Shown: one piece after another, positions 15,521-21,393 of the stretch
How the letters are laid out: each line of letters starts with the position of its first letter
Numbering within the stretch: position 1 is the first letter of the stretch
From: Oscillospiraceae bacterium
GTDB lineage: Bacteria; Bacillota_A; Clostridia; Oscillospirales; CAG-272
DNA: 21,393 bases
Direction: 5' to 3'
NCBI GenBank assembly: GCA_015063445.1
Contig: SVUD01000034.1
Coordinates: 1-21,393 of the forward strand
Program-made: the position numbers and the translations under genes
Notes under the pieces: generated by a model
Told to the model about the DNA's origin: nothing
The model's input: the letters and a program-made list of their open reading frames with translations, nothing else
Databases searched by the model: none

Positions 15521-16012
15521 ATGAAGAAAATCGGTATCGTTATGGGTAGCGCAAGCGACCTTCCTATAGTCAAAAAGGCTATAGATATGCTTAAAAAATT
15601 CGGCGTTCCGTCCGAGACGCACGTTTTCTCGGCTCACAGAACTCCCGTTGAAGCTCGCGACTTTGCCTTAAACGCAAGAAAAAACGGCTTCGGCGCTATT
15701 ATCGCCGCGGCGGGAATGGCGGCTCACCTTGCGGGCGCTATTGCGGCAAACACTACTCTTCCCGTTATCGGAATTCCCTGCAAATCCACGAATCTTGACG
15801 GCATGGACGCTCTTCTTGCTACAGTTCAAATGCCTACTGGTATTCCGGTTGCCACCGTTGCGATAGACGGAGCGGCAAACGCGGCTCTTCTTGCTATACA
15901 GATTCTCGCCGTTGAAGATAAGGAGCTTGCTGATATGCTTGACGCAAAGCGCATAACCGACGCTAAGGCGGTTCTCGAAAAGGATGCCGAGGTCGCGGCA
16001 GAATTTAACTGA
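15521..16012 (+). CDS. purE: 5-(carboxyamino)imidazole ribonucleotide mutase
   Basis: 163 residues, normal for class I PurE, which converts N5-CAIR to CAIR in de novo purine synthesis. Motifs: [17 protein letters not shown] at the N-terminus, VFSAHRTP (H39), [14 protein letters not shown] and [10 protein letters not shown]. The frame is open back to 15395, but that part is the riboswitch and terminator; the ATG at 15521 gives the family's usual N-terminus and has GGAGA-type sequence 7 bases upstream. It is the first gene of the operon. PurK, the usual partner making N5-CAIR, is not in this window. purC follows after 38 bases. Confidence 0.97.
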   Translation: MKKIGIVMGSASDLPIVKKAIDMLKKFGVPSETHVFSAHRTPVEARDFALNARKNGFGAIIAAAGMAAHLAGAIAANTTLPVIGIPCKSTNLDGMDALLATVQMPTGIPVATVAIDGAANAALLAIQILAVEDKELADMLDAKRITDAKAVLEKDAEVAAEFN

Positions 16013-16050
16013 TAATAAAATATTTTTATATAATACAAGGAGTATTAAAA

Positions 16051-16737
16051 ATGAAAAAGACACTTGTTTACACCGGAAAAACAAAGGACGTATTCGCGCT
16101 TGACAACGGCAATTATTTGCTCAAGTTCAAGGATGACTGCACCGGCAAGGACGGAGTATTTGATCCCGGTGAGAATTCTGTCGGTCTTACTATCGACGGA
16201 GTTGGTGACGTTAACCTTCGTATGTCTATTTACTTCTTCGAAAAGGTAAACGCTGCCGGTATCAAAACTCACTATATCAGCGCAGACCTTAATGATACCA
16301 CTATGGAGGTTCTTCCCGCAAAGCCCTTCGGCAAGGGACTTGAGGTCATCTGCCGTCATAAAGCGGTAGGAAGCTTCTACCGTCGCTACAGCGATTATAT
16401 TGAAGAGGGCGCAGACCTTCCCGCATACGTTGAAACCACGTTCAAAAACGATGCAAAGGGAGATCCTCTTGTAACCAAGGACGGTCTTGTTGACCTCGGC
16501 GTTATGACTGCGGAGCAGTATGACGATATCAAGGTGATGACTCAGAAGATCACGGCTATAGTTGCCGACGATCTTAAGGAAAAGGGACTCGTTCTTTACG
16601 ATATCAAGTTCGAGTTCGGATATGACAATAACGGCAACGTAATGCTCATTGACGAGATTGCATCGGGAAATATGCGCGTTTATAAGAACGGCGAGTATAT
16701 CGATCCTATGACTCTCTCCGAGCTTTTCTTCGCTTAA
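16051..16737 (+). CDS. purC: SAICAR synthetase
   Basis: 228 residues, slightly short for the bacterial family. It joins aspartate to CAIR with ATP to give SAICAR. The N-terminus has the family pattern [21 protein letters not shown] (glycine-rich ATP site), followed by [10 protein letters not shown]. Further hallmarks are [16 protein letters not shown], the [11 protein letters not shown] strand and [11 protein letters not shown] (usual DEISPDTxRxW), which is diverged but in place. AAGGAG lies 8 bases before the ATG. It is co-transcribed with purE. After it comes a hairpin and a 102-base gap before purF, unlike the tight spacing further on. Confidence 0.95.
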   Translation: MKKTLVYTGKTKDVFALDNGNYLLKFKDDCTGKDGVFDPGENSVGLTIDGVGDVNLRMSIYFFEKVNAAGIKTHYISADLNDTTMEVLPAKPFGKGLEVICRHKAVGSFYRRYSDYIEEGADLPAYVETTFKNDAKGDPLVTKDGLVDLGVMTAEQYDDIKVMTQKITAIVADDLKEKGLVLYDIKFEFGYDNNGNVMLIDEIASGNMRVYKNGEYIDPMTLSELFFA

Positions 16738-16751
16738 TAACTAAAAACGAG

Positions 16752-16800
16752 AGTCAATATACCACACAATTTGCGGTATATTGGCTTCTTGTTGTATTTT
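16752..16800 (+). terminator. Hairpin between purC and purF, partial terminator or processing site
   Basis: AGTCAATATACC (16752-16763) pairs with GGTATATTGGCT (16775-16786), 12 pairs with one G-U, followed by a T-rich but interrupted tract (TTCTTGTTGTATTTT). As it lies inside the operon it may reduce read-through or protect the purE-purC RNA rather than stop transcription. Confidence 0.55.
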
Positions 16801-16839
16801 GTATTTTCTATTTTAAAAGAAACGGATGTATAATTAACT

Positions 16840-18264
16840 ATGGGTGGATTTTTCGGAATAACATCTAAGGAGGACTGCGTCGTAGACGTATTCTTTGGCA
16901 CGGACTATCACTCGCACCTCGGCACTCGCAGAGCGGGAATGGCAGCGTATGACGAAGAAATAGGACTGCAACGAGTAATTCACAATATTGAAAACTCGCC
17001 TTTCCGAACCAAATTTGAGCATGCGCTCGAGGATATGCGAGGAAAATCGGCGATCGGATGCATAAGCGACAGCGATCCTCAGCCTCTTCTTATAAGATCT
17101 CATCTCGGTACTTACGCAATAGCTACGGTTGGTATTATAAATAATGCCGATGAGCTTTTGGAGAAGTATCTTCTCAAAAACGGAGGACATTTTAACTCTA
17201 TGACGGGCGGCTTAATAAACTCAACAGAGCTTGTTGCCGCTATGATAAACCAGAAGAACAGCTTTGCCGAGGGTATAGAATTTGCGCAAAACGTCATAGA
17301 CGGTACTGTGAATATTCTCATTTTAAAGGACGACGGTCGTCTTATAACCGCAAGAGATAAGGTCGGCAGAATTCCAGTAATAGTATGTAAAAACAATGAC
17401 GGCTTCTGCGTCACCTTTGAATCCTTCGCTGCGCAAAAGCTCGATTATACTATATACCGCGAGCTTGGTCCCGGTGAGATAGCTGAGCTTTCGGCGGATT
17501 CATTTACCGTTTTAAAGCAGCCGGGAGAAAAAATGCGTATTTGCGCATTTCTCTGGTCATATTACGGTTATCCCACATCAAGCTACGAAGGAATTAACGT
17601 TGAGGTGATGAGATACCGCAACGGTATGGAGCTTGCAAAAAACGATAAGGTAAATTATCCCGATCTCAAGCTCGACTACGTAAGCGGTGTTCCCGATTCA
17701 GGTACTCCTCACGCAATAGGATATTCAAACGAAAGCGTTGCCCCCTTCTCACGTCCGTTTATAAAATACACTCCTACTTGGCCGAGAAGCTTTATGTCCG
17801 CTAAGCAAGCCGATAGAAAAAAAGTAGCGAAAATGAAAATGATTCCCGTACACGACTTTATAGAAAACAAGAACTTGCTCCTTGTTGACGACTCTATAGT
17901 AAGAGGTACGCAGATAAAGGAAACCGTTGACTTCCTTTACGATAACGGCGCAAAGGCGGTTCATATGCGCTCTGCTTGTCCGCCTATTATGTACGCTTGT
18001 AAATTCTTGAACTTCTCCCGCTCAAACAACGAAATGGATCTTATCGCAAGAAGAGTCATAATGGAGCTTGAAGGCGCGGAGGGCTTCAACTATATTGAAG
18101 AATACTCGGACGGAAATACCGAAAGAGGTAAAAAACTGAGAGAAAGAATCTCGGAAAAATTCGGATTCGCTTCTCTCGACTTCCAATCTCTTGAAGGAAT
18201 AATTAAAGCAATCGGCATAGATCCGTGCAAGCTTTGCACCTATTGCTGGAATGGAAAGGAATAA
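16840..18264 (+). CDS. purF: Amidophosphoribosyltransferase-like protein with degenerate glutaminase site
   Basis: 474 residues, the length of B. subtilis PurF, which makes phosphoribosylamine from PRPP and glutamine. The PRTase half is intact: LLLVDDSIVRGTQIKETV (D350, D351), then GAKAVHMRSACPPIMYAC. Cysteines C235, C387 and the C463/C466/C469 cluster match the places of the B. subtilis Fe-S ligands. The N-terminal Ntn-glutaminase half lacks its active site: the start reads MGGFFGIT, with Gly where the nucleophile Cys1 should be; the usual GHVRYST is GCISDSD, AHNGNL is ATVGII and the TDSE region is INSTE. An in-frame stop three codons upstream (16831-16833) excludes a longer propeptide. The ribosome binding site is weak. 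It may be ammonia-dependent; a true purF may exist elsewhere. Confidence 0.88.
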   Translation: MGGFFGITSKEDCVVDVFFGTDYHSHLGTRRAGMAAYDEEIGLQRVIHNIENSPFRTKFEHALEDMRGKSAIGCISDSDPQPLLIRSHLGTYAIATVGIINNADELLEKYLLKNGGHFNSMTGGLINSTELVAAMINQKNSFAEGIEFAQNVIDGTVNILILKDDGRLITARDKVGRIPVIVCKNNDGFCVTFESFAAQKLDYTIYRELGPGEIAELSADSFTVLKQPGEKMRICAFLWSYYGYPTSSYEGINVEVMRYRNGMELAKNDKVNYPDLKLDYVSGVPDSGTPHAIGYSNESVAPFSRPFIKYTPTWPRSFMSAKQADRKKVAKMKMIPVHDFIENKNLLLVDDSIVRGTQIKETVDFLYDNGAKAVHMRSACPPIMYACKFLNFSRSNNEMDLIARRVIMELEGAEGFNYIEEYSDGNTERGKKLRERISEKFGFASLDFQSLEGIIKAIGIDPCKLCTYCWNGKE

Positions 18265-18268
18265 TATT

Positions 18269-19318
18269 ATGCATAATCAGTCTAAATCGGAAAGCTACGC
18301 TGCCGCAGGCGTTGATATTACCGCAGGATATAAAGCCGTTGAGCTTATGAAAAAACACATCGCAAGAACAAAAAACGAAGGTTGCCTCGATGACGTTGGA
18401 GGCTTCGGCGGATGCTTTGGTCTCAATCTCTTCGGAATGGAAGAGCCCGTTCTCGTTTCCGGTACTGACGGTTGCGGTACTAAGGTTAAAATGGCTATTC
18501 TTATGGACAAGCACGATACTATCGGAATAGACGCTGTCGCAATGTGCGTTAACGATATTATCTGCTGCGGAGCAAAGCCCCTCTTCTTCCTCGATTACAT
18601 AGCTTGCGGAAAGAATATTCCCGAAAAAATCGCTTCTATTGTAAGCGGTGTTGCCGAGGGCTGCGTTCAGTCGGGCGCTGCGCTTATAGGCGGAGAGACC
18701 GCCGAGCATCCGGGTATGATGCCGAAGGATGACTACGACCTTGCGGGATTTGCCGTTGGCATCGTGGATAAAAAGAAAATTCTCGATAATACCAAAACAG
18801 AGGCGGGAGACGTTATCATCGCTCTTGCGTCAAGCGGAGTTCATTCAAACGGTTTCTCACTCGTTCGTAAGGTATTCGACATTGATAATAACCCCGCAAA
18901 TCTTTACACACCCTGCAACGAGCTCGGCGGAAAATCTATCGCTGAAACTCTTCTTACACCTACCAAAATTTACGTAAAGAGCGTACTTGCTCTTCTTGAA
19001 AAGGTAGCCGTTAAGGGTATTTCTCACATCACGGGCGGCGGCTTCTATGAAAATATCCCGAGAGCGCTTCCAAAGGGAAAGAGCGCAAGGATTACAAGAG
19101 ACGCCGTAAAGGTTCTCCCTATATTCGATCTTATCGCAAAGGTTGGTAACGTTCCCGAAAGAGATATGTTCAACACCTACAATATGGGCGTTGGTATGAG
19201 CATAACTGTCGCTAAGGAGGACGTTGATACGGCTCTTGAAATACTTAAGGCAAACGGCGAGGACGCATACGTTATCGGTGAGATAATCGACGGTGACGAC
19301 GGCGTGGTATTCTGCTGA
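18269..19318 (+). CDS. purM: Phosphoribosylformylglycinamidine cyclo-ligase (AIR synthetase)
   Basis: 349 residues, the family length. It closes FGAM to AIR with ATP. Motifs: SYAAAGVDITAGYKAVELMK at the N-terminus, VGGFGGCFGL, VSGTDGCGTKVKMA (usual SxDGVGTKxxxA), IDAVAMCVNDIICCGAKPLFFLDY, LIGGETAEHPGMM, DLAGFAVG and LASSGVHSNGFSLVR. The ATG at 18269 has GGAAAGGA 8 bases upstream and gives the canonical start; the ATG at 18251 would overlap purF by 14 bases and places that ribosome binding site inside the gene. It follows purF by 4 bases and overlaps purN, so translation is probably coupled. Confidence 0.97.
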   Translation: MHNQSKSESYAAAGVDITAGYKAVELMKKHIARTKNEGCLDDVGGFGGCFGLNLFGMEEPVLVSGTDGCGTKVKMAILMDKHDTIGIDAVAMCVNDIICCGAKPLFFLDYIACGKNIPEKIASIVSGVAEGCVQSGAALIGGETAEHPGMMPKDDYDLAGFAVGIVDKKKILDNTKTEAGDVIIALASSGVHSNGFSLVRKVFDIDNNPANLYTPCNELGGKSIAETLLTPTKIYVKSVLALLEKVAVKGISHITGGGFYENIPRALPKGKSARITRDAVKVLPIFDLIAKVGNVPERDMFNTYNMGVGMSITVAKEDVDTALEILKANGEDAYVIGEIIDGDDGVVFC

Positions 19319-19932
19319 TGAAAAACAAGGTTAAAATTGCCGTTCTCGTATCAGGCGGAGGAACTAATCTCCAAGCGCTTATCGATGCTGAGAAAAGCGG
19401 CATAATCAAAAGCGGAACTATTTCTCTCGTTGTTTCCAACGTTAAGGACGCGTATGCTCTTACCAGAGCCGAAAACGCGGGAATACAGACGCTTACAATA
19501 AGCAAAAAGGACCTCGGCTCGCAGGATGCCTTTGAAGAAAGGCTTATCACGGAGCTTGAGGCTCACGGCATAGAGCTTATCATTCTCGCAGGCTTTATGT
19601 CTATACTTTCAGAAAAATTCACACGCAGATTCGAAGACAGAATAATCAACGTTCACCCCTCTTTAATTCCGGCGTTTTGCGGAAAGGGCTTCTATGGACT
19701 TCGCGTTCACGAGGCGGCTCTTGAATACGGCGTTAAGGTTACGGGCGCTACGGTTCACTTTGTAAATGAAATTCCCGACGGCGGAAAAATCATTATGCAG
19801 AAGGCTGTAAAAATTCTTGATAAGGATACGCCAAAGACACTTCAAAAGCGTGTTATGAAAATAGCAGAGTGGAAGATTCTTCCCCTCTCTGCCGAAAAGG
19901 TTTCGGCTGAAATTCTTGCCAATCGATTTTAA
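19318..19932 (+). CDS. purN: Phosphoribosylglycinamide formyltransferase
   Basis: 204 residues, normal for PurN, which transfers formyl from 10-formyl-THF to GAR. The N-terminus IAVLVSGGGTNLQALID is the phosphate-binding loop. The catalytic residues are visible: N111 and H113 in INVHPSLIPAF, and D154 in EIPDGG, with TGATVHFVNE before it. The gene starts inside the purM stop (TGATG), a coupled overlap. Being folate-dependent, it fits control by the upstream ZTP riboswitch. No sign of the formate-using PurT in the window. Confidence 0.97.
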   Translation: MKNKVKIAVLVSGGGTNLQALIDAEKSGIIKSGTISLVVSNVKDAYALTRAENAGIQTLTISKKDLGSQDAFEERLITELEAHGIELIILAGFMSILSEKFTRRFEDRIINVHPSLIPAFCGKGFYGLRVHEAALEYGVKVTGATVHFVNEIPDGGKIIMQKAVKILDKDTPKTLQKRVMKIAEWKILPLSAEKVSAEILANRF

Positions 19933-19954
19933 AAGTAAAGAAAGGTTTGCAAAA

Positions 19955-20674
19955 ATGAACATTTACAAGATAAATAATATTGATGAGCTTATTCGCGGCA
20001 ACTCCTACGTAGGACGCGGAATTGTTCTCGGAAAAACTCCCGACGGTAAAAAATGCGCATCCGCGTACTTTATCATGGGAAGAAGCGCTAACTCAAGAAA
20101 CAGAGTTTTCACAGACAAAGACGGCGTTATATACACCGAGCCCTTCGATGCTTCAAAGGTAGAGGACCCGAGCCTTATTATCTATGCCGCTATACGCAAT
20201 TATGAGAACAAGCTTATTGTTACGAACGGTGACCAAACGGACACGATTTACGAAGGACTTAAAGCGGGACTTTCCTTCTCCGCATCTCTTACCGCTCGTG
20301 AATTTGAGCCCGACGCTCCGAACCTTACCCCCAGAATCAGCGGTATGGCAACCTTCGCTAACGGTGACTTCACCTACGAAATGAGTATACTCAAGAGCGC
20401 AGATGCCGAGGGTACAGCTTGTAACAGATACACCTTCTCATATCCCTCATTGGCAGGTCTCGGACACTTTATTCACACCTACGTATGCGACGGAAATCCC
20501 ATTCCCACCTTCCAGGGTGAGCCCGAGAGAGTTGCTATCCCAAATGATATAGACGAGTTTACCGAAAAGCTCTGGGATGCGCTCGACGCCGACAATAAAA
20601 TTTCTCTTTACGTTCGTTACACAGACCTTGAAAACGGAAAGACCGATTCAAGAATGATAAATAAAAACGCTTAA
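19955..20674 (+). CDS. purO: PurO-family IMP cyclohydrolase
   Basis: 239 residues. It fits the IMP_cyclohyd family known from archaeal PurO, which closes FAICAR to IMP. The N-terminal GNSYVGRGIVLGKTPDGKKC and SAYFIMGRSANSRNRVF, the central DPSLIIYAAIRNYENKLIVTNGDQTD, and EPDAPNLTPRISGM are the recognisable blocks; there is no similarity to the MGS-like cyclohydrolase half of bacterial PurH. The ATG at 19955 with AAAGG 9 bases upstream is preferred to the ATG at 19916, which overlaps purN. It directly precedes an AICAR formyltransferase that lacks the cyclohydrolase domain, so the pair replaces bifunctional PurH. Related clostridial proteins exist, as far as I recall. Confidence 0.9.
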   Translation: MNIYKINNIDELIRGNSYVGRGIVLGKTPDGKKCASAYFIMGRSANSRNRVFTDKDGVIYTEPFDASKVEDPSLIIYAAIRNYENKLIVTNGDQTDTIYEGLKAGLSFSASLTAREFEPDAPNLTPRISGMATFANGDFTYEMSILKSADAEGTACNRYTFSYPSLAGLGHFIHTYVCDGNPIPTFQGEPERVAIPNDIDEFTEKLWDALDADNKISLYVRYTDLENGKTDSRMINKNA

Positions 20675-20693
20675 TGCTGAAAGGAACGGTGCT

Positions 20694-21393
20694 ATGAAAG
20701 AATTCGAACTTAAATACGGCTGTAACCCCAATCAGAAGCCTTCCAAAATATTTATGGAGGGCGGCGAGGATCTTCCTATCGAGATACTCTCGGGAAGACC
20801 CGGATATATAAACTTCCTTGACGCGTTCAACTCCTGGCAGCTTGTTCGCGAGCTTAAGGAAGCGCTCGGACTCCCTGCGGTTACGTCCTTCAAGCACGTA
20901 AGCCCCACTTCCGCGGCTGTTGGAATCAAGCTTAGCGAAAAGCTTAAAAAGGCTTGCTTCGTTGATGATATCGAGGGGCTTGACGACTCCCTTCTCGCTT
21001 CTGCTTACGCAAGAGCGAGAGGAACGGACAGAATGTGCTCCTTCGGCGACTGGGTTGCCCTTTCCGACGTTTGCGACGTTACCACAGCTAAGCTCATCAA
21101 GCGTGAGGTTTCCGACGGAATTATAGCTCCCGGCTATGATCCCGAGGCTCTTGAAATTCTTAAGAGCAAGAGAAACGGAAACTACAATATCGTAAAAATA
21201 GACCCCAACTACGTTCCTGCTCCCATTGAAAAAAAGCAGGTGTTCGGAATTACATTCGAGCAGGGCAGAAATAATTTTGAAATCAATAAGGAGCTTCTCT
21301 CTAATATCGTGACTGCCTCAAAGGATATGCCCGAGAGCGCAGCCCGCGATCTTATAGTTGCTCTTATTACTCTCAAATATACACAGTCCAACT
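20694..21393 (+). CDS. purH: Stand-alone AICAR formyltransferase (PurH formyltransferase domain), 3' end outside window
   Basis: The first 233 residues are visible; the frame is open at the window edge. It transfers formyl from 10-formyl-THF to AICAR. The protein starts directly with the formyltransferase domain (ELKYGCNPNQKPSK, the usual LRYGxNPHQ), without the N-terminal MGS-like cyclohydrolase domain. Other hallmarks: SFKHVSPTSAAVG with the catalytic Lys-His pair, RMCSFGDWVALSD, SDGIIAPGYDPEAL and LKYTQSN at the end. AAGGA 8 bases upstream supports the ATG; purO ends 19 bases before. AICAR is the precursor of the riboswitch ligand, so this enzyme lowers the signal that turns the operon on. 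Confidence 0.95.
   Translation, partial: MKEFELKYGCNPNQKPSKIFMEGGEDLPIEILSGRPGYINFLDAFNSWQLVRELKEALGLPAVTSFKHVSPTSAAVGIKLSEKLKKACFVDDIEGLDDSLLASAYARARGTDRMCSFGDWVALSDVCDVTTAKLIKREVSDGIIAPGYDPEALEILKSKRNGNYNIVKIDPNYVPAPIEKKQVFGITFEQGRNNFEINKELLSNIVTASKDMPESAARDLIVALITLKYTQSN

Noticed and set aside
16829..16834. Perfect TATAAT just before purF as a promoter
   Set aside because: It is only 5 bases from the start codon, and no good -35 was found at the right distance; likely chance in AT-rich DNA.
16840..18264. purF as a pseudogene because Cys1 is missing
   Set aside because: The frame is full length, PRTase and Fe-S residues are kept, and it sits in an intact operon, so selection seems to be acting.
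18251..18268. Upstream ATG for purM
   Set aside because: It would put the GGAAAGGA ribosome binding site inside the gene and overlap purF; the ATG at 18269 is better placed.
19916..19954. Upstream ATG for the PurO-family gene
   Set aside because: It lies within the end of purN and lacks a ribosome binding site, while the ATG at 19955 has one and begins the conserved region.
1..21393. CRISPR arrays, tRNA or rRNA genes, insertion sequences, phage or toxin-antitoxin genes
   Set aside because: Looked for by eye on both strands; no regular spacer-repeat array, cloverleaf, transposase motif or paired small genes were seen.

Overview
The window looks like a chromosomal piece of a low-to-mid GC, Gram-positive anaerobe of the Clostridia, probably a gut Oscillospirales/Christensenellales-type lineage. 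The inference rests on GGAGG-type ribosome binding sites, many TTGACA-17-TATAAT promoters, a Clostridia-style de novo purine operon under a ZTP riboswitch, and a very large surface-type protein with LamG-like and GLUG-like parts. No rRNA, tRNA, CRISPR array, insertion sequence or phage gene was recognised.

Layout. (1) 1-5512, minus: one giant exported protein of at least 1837 residues, running off the left edge. It has a signal peptide, a LamG-like domain, a calcineurin-like metallophosphoesterase, a GLUG-like beta-rich stretch, two tandem modules of about 320 residues and a C-terminal surface-protein domain. (2) 5699-6559, plus: a divergent AraC-family regulator. The shared 186-bp intergenic region carries a 16-bp direct repeat with a 22-bp period that looks like its binding site. 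(3) 6694-11481, minus: an MBL-fold hydrolase and a GNAT acetyltransferase (one operon), a long-chain acyl-CoA synthetase with two matching palindromes around its promoter, and FucO lactaldehyde reductase; each transcription unit has a recognisable promoter. (4) 11838-15112, plus: a short Amidase_6-type protein without signal peptide, an EamA-family exporter, and an unrecognised polytopic membrane protein with a consensus promoter and an acidic Ala/Pro/Glu tail. (5) 15328-21393, plus: promoter, ZTP riboswitch with terminator, then purE-purC-purF-purM-purN-purO-like-purH(AICARFT), running off the right edge.

The purine operon is the most informative part. The riboswitch senses ZTP/ZMP, which accumulates when 10-formyl-THF is limiting, and the operon encodes both formyl-THF-using steps (PurN and AICARFT). 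The usual bifunctional PurH is split: a PurO-family IMP cyclohydrolase plus a stand-alone AICAR formyltransferase. The PurF protein keeps its phosphoribosyltransferase motif and the cysteines expected for an Fe-S cluster, but appears to have lost all the glutaminase catalytic residues, including the N-terminal Cys. It may therefore use free ammonia, an unknown ammonia donor, or have a different role. This and the operator-like repeats at three promoters are the best leads. I did not see a clearly novel multi-gene system.
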